From assembly GCA_963704455.1 (NCBI GenBank), contig OY969905.1, positions 434,001 to 498,000 of the forward strand: DNA of 64,000 nt. Direction: 5' to 3'. Positions 42,969 through 51,953 of this stretch are shown piece after piece; the stretch's first letter is position 1; each line of letters begins with the position of its first letter. A program made the translations under genes and the position numbers. The notes beneath the pieces are model-generated. The model made no database searches. It was given only the letters and a program-made list of their open reading frames with translations, and had not been told where the DNA came from. Origin of the DNA: DASTCZ01 sp963704455. Lineage in GTDB: Bacteria > Acidobacteriota > Terriglobia > Acidiferrales > UBA7541.

Positions 42969-43382
42969 CTATTCGGGTGTTGTAATAAGCGCGTCGAGGG
43001 ACCACCTGCCCGCCCCAACGATAATCAGGAAAAGCGCTCCAAGGAGCATGCACCAATCCGTGCGCGCTTCGTGCGCCATGGCCCAGAAGCCCTGGTCAAC
43101 AATCATTGGCAGCTTCGTCGTTACAATCGCGACGATGATGATGACGAGCAGCGGCACGGAAGCCAGCCTGGTCATCAGGCCGACGATCACCAGAAGCCCG
43201 CATGTAATCTCGAAGAACGCGACGCCCGTTGCCATCCATGCCGGCGAAGGGAATCCGATTTTGGCGAAACGGCCCGCGCCGAGCGCCACCGGGAAAAGGA
43301 ATTTCTGTATACCCTCTGAGAGGAACACAGTTCCCACCAACAGGCGCACGAGCGCCACTGCGGGCGGGACCTGAGTTTTCAT
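42969..43382 (-). CDS. DoxX-family membrane protein
   Basis: 137 residues from ATG 43382. Longer in-frame starts at 43415 and 43493 exist and none has a clear ribosome binding site; 43382 gives the usual family start MKTQVPPAVALVRLLVGTVFLSEGIQKFLFP. Four membrane helices are seen, including ATGVAFFEITCGLLVIVGLMTRLAS and PLLVIIIVAIVT. DoxX proteins occur in redox-related membrane complexes, but the function in most bacteria is unknown. Its 3' end faces mbfA 24 bases away; its promoter region is shared with the following padR gene in a divergent arrangement. Confidence 0.82.
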   Translation of the reverse strand: MKTQVPPAVALVRLLVGTVFLSEGIQKFLFPVALGAGRFAKIGFPSPAWMATGVAFFEITCGLLVIVGLMTRLASVPLLVIIIVAIVTTKLPMIVDQGFWAMAHEARTDWCMLLGALFLIIVGAGRWSLDALITTPE

Positions 43383-43509
43383 CGAGGCTTCAAACCAATT
43401 TTTCACGCCCCCCATCCTAAACGGAGGTGCGGTGGATTGCCAGAGTAGCCCGCGGCCCCCCGGCTGTGCGGTCAAGCCTCTCTTTTTGTTCATATTGACA
43501 TTCTATAGG

Positions 43510-43537
43510 TGTGACGTATTCTCATATCGAGCGTCTA
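43510..43537 (+). promoter_or_regulatory. ECF-like promoter element of permease operon 1 (TGTGAC-N16-CGTCTA)
   Basis: TGTGAC at 43510-43515 and CGTCTA at 43532-43537 with a 16-base spacer. The same two hexamers with the same spacing occur upstream of the second padR gene at 54728-54755. A CGTC-type -10 with a 16-base spacer is characteristic of extracytoplasmic-function sigma factors. The implied start point (about 43544) excludes an ATG at 43539 and supports the padR start at 43551. A separate sigma-70-like pair, TTGACA (43495-43500) and TATTCT (43517-43522), overlaps it. Confidence 0.6.
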
Positions 43538-43550
43538 TATGGGAGACACC

Positions 43551-43880
43551 ATGAACCTACAACAAACCGAACTCTTGCAAGGAACTCTGGACCTGCTGAT
43601 TTTGAAGGCGCTTGCGTTACAGCCGTTACACGGCCTGGGAGTGGCACGCCGGATCGAGCAGGTCACGCGCGGCACGTTTCGCGTCAAGGCAGGATCGCTG
43701 TTTCCCGCCCTCCACCGCATGGAAGAGGAGGGCTGGCTCAAGGCTTACTGGGGCGAATCCGAGAATAATCGCAAGGCGAAGTATTACGAACTTACGAAAC
43801 GTGGCCGCCGCCAATTGGAGAATGAGACCGAGCGTTGGGGGCGCATCTCGGTTGCGATTGGCCGCGCCCTCGAAGTCTAG
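43551..43880 (+). CDS. PadR-family transcriptional regulator, permease operon 1
   Basis: 109 residues from ATG 43551, preceded by GGGAG at six bases; an ATG at 43539 has no ribosome binding site. The PadR winged helix shows TELLQGTLDLLILKALALQPLHGLGVARRI, then FRVKAGSLFPALHRMEEEGWLKAYWGESENNRKAKYYELTKRGRRQL. The C-terminal helix (NETERWGRISVAIGRAL) is short, as in the PadR subgroup 2 that commonly precedes ADOP permeases. The first permease starts 9 bases downstream, so regulator and targets form one operon. Autoregulation is likely; the ligand is unknown. Confidence 0.9.
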   Translation: MNLQQTELLQGTLDLLILKALALQPLHGLGVARRIEQVTRGTFRVKAGSLFPALHRMEEEGWLKAYWGESENNRKAKYYELTKRGRRQLENETERWGRISVAIGRALEV

Positions 43881-43889
43881 GTTCATGTG

Positions 43890-46541
43890 ATGAAACGATT
43901 GTGGAGCGCATTGCGAAATCTTTTTCGGCGGGATCACCTGGAGCGCGATCTCGATGCGGAAGTCGGCGCATTCGAGGCGCTGCTGAAGGAGGAAAAGATG
44001 CGGCAGGGAGCTGATTCTGAAGACGCCTTGCGCCGGGCGCGGATGGAAATGGGCGGCCCCGAACAAGTGAAGGAAGAAGTCCGCCAGGCTCGGGCAGGAG
44101 CTTGGGTCGAAGCGCTTTGGCAAGACGTGCGTTATGCCGCGCGGCTTCTCCGGAAAAGCCCCGGGTTCACCGCGATTGCTGTGATTACGCTCGCGCTCGG
44201 CATCGGCGCAAATACGGCCGTCTTCAGCATTGTAGACACCACTGTTCTCCATCCGCTTCCTTATCGCGATGCGGATCGATTGGTGGATGTCCATGCCACA
44301 TCCGCAATGTTTTCCGGATTCCAACTGGGTGTTTCGTGGCTTTCCTTCGAGCAGATGCGCCGGCAAGCGAGCGCATTTGAACACGTGATTGGCTATTACG
44401 AAAACGACGAAACTTTGACGGGACAGGGCGATCCGGCGCAATTGCGCATTGTGAGTGTTTCGGATGGTTTCTTTGAAGAGTTTGGCCAGGCGCCGCAACT
44501 CGGCAGGCTGCTTGTGGAGCAAGATCAGGCGGAGGGTCAGGCGCAGGTCGCGGTGCTCAGCGATACGCTCTGGCGGACGCGATTCGGGTCAGACCGAAAT
44601 ATTATTGGGCGGACTCTCGTTCTGGACAAGAAACCCTACATTGTTGTGGGTGTTGGGGCCAGGCGATTTGCCTTTCCTGAGGAAGCAGAACTATGGAGTC
44701 CCGCGCGGTTAACAAAGGAGGACCGCGAAAACCCAACCTGGTTCATGTTCAACACCGTCGCCAAACTCCGCCCCAAGGCGACACTCGCGCAAGCTCAATC
44801 GCAGTTGGACATGATTGGTGAGCGGCTCACACATGATTACGCTCAACTAAAGGACGGCTATAAACTTCCCGCAGCTTTTCTTATCGAGACTCATGTGAAA
44901 GACATCAAGTCCGCGTATTTAATGTTGCTTGCCGCCGCCACTCTTGTTCTTTTGATTGCCAGCGCGAATATGGCCAGCCTGCTATTGGCGCGCGGCTGGG
45001 CTCGCCAACGTGAACTTGCGGTGCGCGCGGCGCTCGGCGCCTCGCGCGGACGCCTATTGCGCCAAGTGCTCACAGAAAGTTGCCTGCTGGCGCTTGTGGG
45101 CGCTGCCGCGGGGCTTGTACTAGCTTCGGGTGGAGTCAGTCTATTCAAAGTAGTCGCGCCGGAAGATACGCCGCGGCTCGCCGCGATTTCCATCAATTTC
45201 GGCATGCTTTGGTTTGCACTCGGGAGTGCATTGTTTGCCGGTCTTGTCTGTGGCCTCGCACCTGCGCGGCGCGCGACACGGCTCGATCCGAATTCGACAA
45301 TGCACGAAGGTTCTTCGGGTGCGCGTGGTTCCACCGGAACGATTCGCCAGCTTCGACTGGGCAATCTCCTCGTCGTCGCGGAAGTTTCCCTTGCCTTCCT
45401 CTTGCTAATCGGCTCGGTCTTGACGGCGAAGGACCTCGTGGGTTTGCTTCGCATCAATACAGGCTTTCAAACGGACCATTTGTTGACGATGGACCTTTTG
45501 GGAGCGAATACGCAATCTGACGACGAAGTCATTCGGCAGCAACAGGACCTCTTAAATATCTTGGATCGCCTGCGACATCTTCCCGGTGTGGAAGGCGCCG
45601 CGGCCTCTCAACATGGAGTATTGAATAGTCGGATCATGCTGTATTCCAACGTGCAGTTTGAAGGAGAGCTTCCCCCGGCCCAGCGCGCAAAAGGAACCAG
45701 CCACGCGCAAATGATTACGCCCGGCTTTTTCAAGATGTTGGGAATCCCAGTATTGAAAGGCCGCGAATTCACTGAGCAAGACACACGGGGTGGCCAGCAT
45801 TTCGCCATCGTGAATGAAAGCCTCGCAAAGGGGCACTGGGGAACGACTGACGTTATTGGCAAGCGCATCAGCATCACTCAGAACGAGAAGGGCGATCCGG
45901 TCTGGAATGAAATTGTCGGTGTCGTTGCGGACACGCGCGACGTGAGCCTCGATTCACGCCCTTCCGCTGAGTATTATATGTCGCTCTTTCAGTACGGCGC
46001 TGGCTCCCACCACATTATGGTCCGCACATCTGGTGACCCCGAGGCGCTGGCTGGCCCAGTAACACACGCGATTTGGAGCGTTCTGCCCGAGCAGCCCATC
46101 ACCCACGTCGTCCCACTCACCCAAACCATTGCGCGATCAGTCGGTCAGCCGAGGGTGCGCGTAGTTTTGCTTGGGCTTTTCGCAGGCATTGGACTTGCTC
46201 TTGCGTTGCTCGGAATTTACGGCGTCGTGTCTTACACCGTCATCCGGCGCACGCGCGAGATTGGCATTCGCGTCGCCCTTGGGGCGCAGCGCGGAACCGT
46301 GTTGCGGATGGTTTTATGGCAGGGACTTGCTCTGGGTGCGGTGGGCGTAGTCATCGGCACGGCCGGCGGAATGGCGCTCTCAAAAATAATCGCAGCACAG
46401 TTGTTTGAGCTGAAGGCCACCGACCCCGCGACGTACGTCGGGGCGGCGTTGCTCATGATCGCCGTCGCCTGCCTTGCATGCTACATCCCCGCGCGCCGGG
46501 CGATGCGCGTGGATCCAATTGTGGCGTTGCGTTACGAGTGA
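43890..46541 (+). CDS. ADOP-family orphan permease 1 (MacB/FtsX-like), operon 1
   Basis: 883 residues from ATG 43890 (a GTG just before it is in frame). An N-terminal prefix (RDHLERDLDAEVGAFEALL...RARMEMGGPEQVKEEVRQAR, 1-75) precedes TM1 (PGFTAIAVITLALGIGANTAVFSIV, 91-115). Then come a MacB-type periplasmic domain, an FtsX domain with RQRELAVRAALGASRGRLLRQ, a second periplasmic domain, and a second FtsX domain with REIGIRVALGAQRGTVLRM. It ends PARRAMRVDPIVALRYE. Such proteins couple an ATPase to periplasmic work in MacB-like machines, but no ATPase is adjacent. The periplasmic segment reads VGVGARRFAF where the paralogues have VGVMP or similar. Confidence 0.9.
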   Translation: MKRLWSALRNLFRRDHLERDLDAEVGAFEALLKEEKMRQGADSEDALRRARMEMGGPEQVKEEVRQARAGAWVEALWQDVRYAARLLRKSPGFTAIAVITLALGIGANTAVFSIVDTTVLHPLPYRDADRLVDVHATSAMFSGFQLGVSWLSFEQMRRQASAFEHVIGYYENDETLTGQGDPAQLRIVSVSDGFFEEFGQAPQLGRLLVEQDQAEGQAQVAVLSDTLWRTRFGSDRNIIGRTLVLDKKPYIVVGVGARRFAFPEEAELWSPARLTKEDRENPTWFMFNTVAKLRPKATLAQAQSQLDMIGERLTHDYAQLKDGYKLPAAFLIETHVKDIKSAYLMLLAAATLVLLIASANMASLLLARGWARQRELAVRAALGASRGRLLRQVLTESCLLALVGAAAGLVLASGGVSLFKVVAPEDTPRLAAISINFGMLWFALGSALFAGLVCGLAPARRATRLDPNSTMHEGSSGARGSTGTIRQLRLGNLLVVAEVSLAFLLLIGSVLTAKDLVGLLRINTGFQTDHLLTMDLLGANTQSDDEVIRQQQDLLNILDRLRHLPGVEGAAASQHGVLNSRIMLYSNVQFEGELPPAQRAKGTSHAQMITPGFFKMLGIPVLKGREFTEQDTRGGQHFAIVNESLAKGHWGTTDVIGKRISITQNEKGDPVWNEIVGVVADTRDVSLDSRPSAEYYMSLFQYGAGSHHIMVRTSGDPEALAGPVTHAIWSVLPEQPITHVVPLTQTIARSVGQPRVRVVLLGLFAGIGLALALLGIYGVVSYTVIRRTREIGIRVALGAQRGTVLRMVLWQGLALGAVGVVIGTAGGMALSKIIAAQLFELKATDPATYVGAALLMIAVACLACYIPARRAMRVDPIVALRYE

Positions 46542-46550
46542 GGTTGGCAG

Positions 46551-49217
46551 ATGCGAAAAATCCTTGCAGCCTTACGCAATCTTTTCCGCCGGGATCACGT
46601 TGACGGCGATCTCGAAGCCGAGATTCGGTCCTACCAATCGCTCCTTCAGGACGAAAAAACGGAGCAGGGTATGAATCCGCATGAAGCCCGCCGCTCCGCG
46701 CGCATCGAGATGGGAGGCCCCGAACAAGTGAAAGAAGAAGTCCGCGCCGTCCGCGCAGGAATTTGGCTGGAGACTCTCTGGCAGGACGCTCGCTTCGCGG
46801 CTCGGACATTGCGCAAGAATCCGGGCTTTACCGCCGTGGCTGTTCTCACCCTCGCTCTCGGCATCGGCGCGAATACTGCAATTTTTAGCGTCGTTCGCGC
46901 GGTGCTGCTGCAGCCGCTCCCGTTTCCTGATTCCGGCCTCATTGTGTTGATGCGGGGCACGATCAGCAATTTGCCCACAGCGGCGATCAGCTATCCCGAT
47001 TATCTCGACCAACGAGCAGCGAACCGTTCTTTTGTGGAAATGGGCGCTTATAGCCGCGATGAATTGATCTTGAACGGGACGGACAGCTCCGACCGCGTGC
47101 GATGCGAAATTACGACGGATACTTATTTCAAGGTGCTGGACGTGCCCCCGGAACTGGGCCGGACATTTCTCCCCGAGGAGAACCAGGTGCCCGGCGCGCA
47201 CGCCGTGGCCGTTATCGGCGATGGGCTTTGGCGGCGCGCGTACGGAGGCGACCCAAACGTTTTGGGAAAGCCGATACGACTGAACAATGTGCGATACACA
47301 ATTGTTGGCGTGATGCCGCGGGGATTTCTCGGCCTCACGGACACCGCTGAAGTTTGGATTCCCATGATGATGCACGACGTCATGTGGCCTGCTAGCGCGA
47401 AATTTGGGTTTTTGACTACAAGGGACATTCATTGGCTCAGGACGGTCGCGCGTCTCCGCACGGGGGTTTCCCTCGAGGCGGCGCAGGTGGATATGAACAG
47501 CGTAACCGCAAACCTCTCCAAAGCGTTCCCGAAATTCGATAAGGACCGCGGAGTCCGGATTGACTCCGCTCGTGACATTTTTGTCGGTGCGTCGCGCAGG
47601 CCGTTGTTCACGTTGCTAGGCGCCGTTGCTTTTGTGTTGTTGATTGCATGCGCAAATGTCGCGAACCTCCTGCTCTCGCGAATGAATTCGCGCCAGCGTG
47701 AGTTTGCCGTCCGCACGGCGCTGGGTGCGCCGCGCAGCAGATTGTACAGGCAAATGCTGACGGAGTGCGTCCTTCTCGCGGCGCTCGGCGCTGCGCTATC
47801 CATCGCCCTTGTGGTTTCTACGCTGAAAATACTCACGACATTGCTGCCGGTTTCCTTTCCATCATTCGTGTCTGTGCATGTTGACCGCGAAGTCCTTTTA
47901 TTCGCATGCCTGCTTGCGCTGCTTACGGGGTTTCTCCTCGCGCTGATTCCCGCGTGGTCCGCAAATAGCAAGCACATGCAGGAGGCGCTGAAGGATGCGG
48001 CGCGCGGGGGAAGCGGCGGTAGGCGTGGGCGGCGGCTGCACGGCGCTTTGGTGATATTGGAAGTTGCTTCATCAATAGTGCTTCTTGCGGGCGCTGGACT
48101 TCTTTTGAAGAGCATTTCGCAATTAGTCGGTGGCGATCCGGGTTTCCGTGCCGACCATCTTTTGACAATGCGGTTCTATGTGCCTGATCGGCCTTACGCA
48201 GCGGATGGCAAAAACCGGTTCGGGCCAAGTCTGGCGGAATTCGTTTCCGCATTTCCGGGCGTGGATTCCGCTGCAGTCACGTTCGTTGATCCATTCATCT
48301 GGGGCGGAATCGGACGTATGTACACTCTCGAAAACCGGCCGGCCATCTCTTCGGCGCAATTGGAATCAATTACCTACCAGGAAGTTGGGCCCAATTATTT
48401 GCGAACGATGCGCATCCCGCTGCTTTCCGGCCGGGAATTTACCGTTCAGGATTCGCTTGACCATCCTCGCGTGGTCATGGTGAATCAATCATTTGCCCGG
48501 CAATACTGGCCCGGTGAACGCGCGATAGGGAAGCGAATGAAATACGGTCCCGCGGATTCCACTGATCCCTGGATGGAAGTTGTCGGCGTGACGGGCGACA
48601 CTAAATTCGATTCCTTGCGGCAAGACCCCTCGGAATCGCCCGTGGTTTACGGGCCGCTGCTGCAAAGTGAAGTCATCATCAACATGAGCCTTGTCGTGCG
48701 CACGAAAACGGATCCGGCGGCGATGATCCCCGGCTTGCGCGAAGCTATCTCGAAGTATGACCCGTCGGTTCCCCTTTACAACATCGCGACGCTCGAAGAC
48801 CGCATGCGCGAAAACGCGGCGGTCACGCGCTCCTATGCGTCGCTCCTGGCGCTTTTTGCGGGGTTGGCATTAACGCTTTGCGCGATTGGGATTTACGGTG
48901 TGATCGCGTATTGGGTCGCTCAGAGAACGCGCGAAATCGGCGTGCGAATGGCGCTGGGGGCGGGGCGCGCGGGAGTGTTTCGATTGGTGGCCGCGGAGGG
49001 ATTGCGCCTTACATTGATCGGCCTCGCGTGCGGATTCATCACGGCTGTTTTCCTGAATAGGTTGCTCGTGAGTTTGCTCTACAAGGTTCAGCCATTTGAT
49101 TTGTCCGTCTACGCGGCGATTGCGGGGATCTTGCTGGTCGTCTCAGTTATCGCTTCCTTCGTACCCGCGCGCCGCGCGATGCAAGTAGACCCCATGGTGG
49201 CGCTGCGTTATGAGTGA
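46551..49217 (+). CDS. ADOP-family orphan permease 2 (MacB/FtsX-like), operon 1
   Basis: 888 residues. It starts 9 bases after permease 1, using GAGG that overlaps that gene's stop codon. Prefix MRKILAALRNLFRRDHVDGDLEAEI resembles permease 3. First FtsX loop RQREFAVRTALGAPRSRLYRQ; second REIGVRMALGAGRAGVFRL. The end reads PARRAMQVDPMVALRYE, with Gln replacing the Arg found in all other copies here. The first periplasmic domain (YPDYLDQRAANRSFVEMGAYS...LGRTFLPEE) follows the family plan. Confidence 0.9.
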   Translation: MRKILAALRNLFRRDHVDGDLEAEIRSYQSLLQDEKTEQGMNPHEARRSARIEMGGPEQVKEEVRAVRAGIWLETLWQDARFAARTLRKNPGFTAVAVLTLALGIGANTAIFSVVRAVLLQPLPFPDSGLIVLMRGTISNLPTAAISYPDYLDQRAANRSFVEMGAYSRDELILNGTDSSDRVRCEITTDTYFKVLDVPPELGRTFLPEENQVPGAHAVAVIGDGLWRRAYGGDPNVLGKPIRLNNVRYTIVGVMPRGFLGLTDTAEVWIPMMMHDVMWPASAKFGFLTTRDIHWLRTVARLRTGVSLEAAQVDMNSVTANLSKAFPKFDKDRGVRIDSARDIFVGASRRPLFTLLGAVAFVLLIACANVANLLLSRMNSRQREFAVRTALGAPRSRLYRQMLTECVLLAALGAALSIALVVSTLKILTTLLPVSFPSFVSVHVDREVLLFACLLALLTGFLLALIPAWSANSKHMQEALKDAARGGSGGRRGRRLHGALVILEVASSIVLLAGAGLLLKSISQLVGGDPGFRADHLLTMRFYVPDRPYAADGKNRFGPSLAEFVSAFPGVDSAAVTFVDPFIWGGIGRMYTLENRPAISSAQLESITYQEVGPNYLRTMRIPLLSGREFTVQDSLDHPRVVMVNQSFARQYWPGERAIGKRMKYGPADSTDPWMEVVGVTGDTKFDSLRQDPSESPVVYGPLLQSEVIINMSLVVRTKTDPAAMIPGLREAISKYDPSVPLYNIATLEDRMRENAAVTRSYASLLALFAGLALTLCAIGIYGVIAYWVAQRTREIGVRMALGAGRAGVFRLVAAEGLRLTLIGLACGFITAVFLNRLLVSLLYKVQPFDLSVYAAIAGILLVVSVIASFVPARRAMQVDPMVALRYE

Positions 49218-49226
49218 GGCAGGCTG

Positions 49227-51878
49227 ATGCGAAAAATCCTTGCAGCCATTCGCAATCTGTTCCGCCGCCGCCGTATTGAGAACGACCTCGACGCCGAGGT
49301 GCGAAGTTTTGAAGCCATGCTCGAAGGAGAGAACATGCAAAATGGAATGAAGCCGATTGAGGCAAGGCGCCTCGCGCGAATCGAAATGAGTGGTCCCGAG
49401 CAATTGAAAGAAGAAGTCCGCGCCGCCCGCGCCGGACATTGGCTGGAAACCTTTTGGCAGGACGTCCGTTTCGCCGTCCGCACATTTCGTAAGAATCCCG
49501 GTTTCACCGCAATTGCCGTTCTCACGCTCGCGCTCGGAATCGGCGCGAATACGGCGATTTTTTCCGTGGTTTATGCGGTGCTCTTGCAGCCATTGCCATA
49601 CACAGATCCTGCGCGCCTGGTCACGGTGAATGAGACCACTCCAAGAGTCGGTGATGTGAGCGTCTCTTATCCGAATTTTCTAGACTGGCGCGCCCGTAGT
49701 AATTCGATTTCTGAGTGGGCCGCCGCCAGCCAAGTGAGTTTCAGCCTCTCCGGCGTGACCCAGCCTGAAAACATTGTCGGCGATGCCGTTTCGCCTAACT
49801 TCCTATCCATGTTGGGCCTGCATCCGTTTCTCGGACGGGATTTTGACGCATCGGAAGAGAAACCCGGAACGCCGCCCGTTCTTTTGCTTAGCTATTCCTT
49901 GTGGCAATCGCGTCTCGGAGGCGATCCGAACGCAGTCGGTAAGACCATCACACTTGATGCACGCAATTTCACGATCGTCGGTGTGCTGCCGCCAAATTAT
50001 CGCACACCAGACAAGACGGATGTGCTTCTGCCCATCGGCGTCTGGGCGGGGGACAATTCCTCCTCAAAGAAACGTGATGACCGCGGCGACATGATTGTTA
50101 TCGGCAGGTTGGCGCCGAACGTCAGTTTGGAATCGGCGCGCGACGAAATGGCGGATATTGCAACTCGCTTGGCGAAAGAATATCCGGACAGCAATGACCA
50201 GTTCGGCGTTTCCGTAAAACCCATCCGCGACACGTTTGTCGGCGAAATGAGGCCTGCGATTCTCGTGCTTTCTGGCGCCGTCATGTTTGTCCTGTTGATT
50301 GCGTGCGCGAATGTTGCGAATTTGTTTCTGGTTCGAGGGGCGGCGCGCACGCGGGAAATTGCACTGCGCATCGCCTTCGGCGCCAGCCGCGGCCGCATCA
50401 TTCGCCAAATGCTGACGGAAAGTTTTGTTCTTGCTCTCCTCGGCGGCGCGATTGGCCTGGCGCTTGCACTTGGCGGGATTCAAGGAATGTCACGTCTGAT
50501 TCCACAAGACATGCTTATGGGTGCGACCATGAATTTGAACGGAGCGGTGCTCCTGTTCATGGCCGGTGTTGTGGTGCTGGCTGCCTTTATTTTTGGGCTC
50601 GCCCCGGCGGCGCATTTGGCAAATCCAAACGTACAGTCGGAATTGAAAGAAGGCGGGAGGATGGCCAGCGCCGGTGCGGCACAGAACCGCCTACGCGGCA
50701 TTCTCGCCGTCGCCGAGGTCTCGCTCGCGCTGGTTCTTCTTACCGGCGCGGGCCTGATGATGAAAAGTTTGTACCGGCTGATGAGTGTGGACGCGGGTTT
50801 TCGTCCCGACCGCGTCTTGAAAATGGAAATGGACCTGCGCACGCAGCAATATGACAAAGACCCGGCGATCCGTACCTTTTGGCAGCGAGTCTTGGACGCC
50901 GTTCGCGCCCTTCCGGGAGTGGAACGCGCGGGCGTGGGTACTGCGGTTCCGCTGACGGACAGTCATTCACGCACGGACATCACCGTCGAAGGAATGGTAG
51001 AGCCAGCACTCGGAAGTTATCCGCACCCCGATTATCACGAGGTGAGCCCCGGCTATATCGAAACACTCGGCATTAATTTGATTCGCGGGCGGACCTTTAC
51101 GGAGGCAGACACTGACGGTGCCCCACTCGTTGCGCTTGCGAATTCAACCCTGGCGAAGAAGTTTTTTCCTGACGCGGATCCCATTGGAAAGCGGTTTATG
51201 TTTGGCCGATTGTCAGAAAAAGACAAGTCCAAATTGAAATGGATCACCATTGTCGGCGTCGTGGGCGACACGAAGCTCTATGGCCTTGCAAATCCCGCGC
51301 GCCTGGAAGTGTACGTCTCCTGTTCGCAGTATCCCTCGAACGGCATGGATCTGGTGGTTAGGTCGGGCGTCGACCCCGCCGCGATGACTTCCGCGATTCG
51401 TGGGGTCGTTACATCCATCGACAAGGACCAGCCCATCTTCGACATTGCCACAATGAACGAAGTGGTGACCGCTTCGGTTTCCACGCGGCGTATCACTCTG
51501 ATATTGCTCGGGATGTTCAGCGGACTTGCGCTGATTCTTGCCTCGATTGGAATTTACGGCGTGATTTCTTACAGCGTCGCGCAACGCACGCACGAAATTG
51601 GAATCCGCATGGCGCTCGGCGCGCATCGCGAAGATGTGCTGCGGATGGTGCTCGGCCAGGGCGCGAGAATTGCTCTCACCGGAATTGTGATTGGCATCGT
51701 GGCAGCGGTTGGGTTAACGCGTTTGATGGCCAGCCTGCTCTTCTCCGTGAGCGCATTCGACCCGGTTACTTTCGCGGGCGTGGCCATCCTATTGACGGTC
51801 GTCGCGCTGGCAGCATGCTACATCCCCGCCCGCCGCGCCATGCGCGTCGACCCGATGATCGCTCTGCGCTACGAGTGA
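49227..51878 (+). CDS. ADOP-family orphan permease 3 (MacB/FtsX-like), operon 1
   Basis: 883 residues, again 9 bases after the previous stop with the same GAGG-overlap arrangement. The first nine codons match permease 2 almost exactly (MRKILAA-RNLFRR), suggesting the 2/3 junction arose by tandem duplication. FtsX loops TREIALRIAFGASRGRIIRQ and THEIGIRMALGAHREDVLRM. It ends PARRAMRVDPMIALRYE. The first half has the usual YPNFLDWRARSNSISEWAAAS segment of the first MacB-type periplasmic domain. Confidence 0.9.
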   Translation: MRKILAAIRNLFRRRRIENDLDAEVRSFEAMLEGENMQNGMKPIEARRLARIEMSGPEQLKEEVRAARAGHWLETFWQDVRFAVRTFRKNPGFTAIAVLTLALGIGANTAIFSVVYAVLLQPLPYTDPARLVTVNETTPRVGDVSVSYPNFLDWRARSNSISEWAAASQVSFSLSGVTQPENIVGDAVSPNFLSMLGLHPFLGRDFDASEEKPGTPPVLLLSYSLWQSRLGGDPNAVGKTITLDARNFTIVGVLPPNYRTPDKTDVLLPIGVWAGDNSSSKKRDDRGDMIVIGRLAPNVSLESARDEMADIATRLAKEYPDSNDQFGVSVKPIRDTFVGEMRPAILVLSGAVMFVLLIACANVANLFLVRGAARTREIALRIAFGASRGRIIRQMLTESFVLALLGGAIGLALALGGIQGMSRLIPQDMLMGATMNLNGAVLLFMAGVVVLAAFIFGLAPAAHLANPNVQSELKEGGRMASAGAAQNRLRGILAVAEVSLALVLLTGAGLMMKSLYRLMSVDAGFRPDRVLKMEMDLRTQQYDKDPAIRTFWQRVLDAVRALPGVERAGVGTAVPLTDSHSRTDITVEGMVEPALGSYPHPDYHEVSPGYIETLGINLIRGRTFTEADTDGAPLVALANSTLAKKFFPDADPIGKRFMFGRLSEKDKSKLKWITIVGVVGDTKLYGLANPARLEVYVSCSQYPSNGMDLVVRSGVDPAAMTSAIRGVVTSIDKDQPIFDIATMNEVVTASVSTRRITLILLGMFSGLALILASIGIYGVISYSVAQRTHEIGIRMALGAHREDVLRMVLGQGARIALTGIVIGIVAAVGLTRLMASLLFSVSAFDPVTFAGVAILLTVVALAACYIPARRAMRVDPMIALRYE

Positions 51879-51953
51879 CGATTCGTTGTTTTTGAAGGGC
51901 TCACCCTGCATGATTCGGGGCGGGCCGAGGTTTGTGGCTTCGGAGGGTGACAG

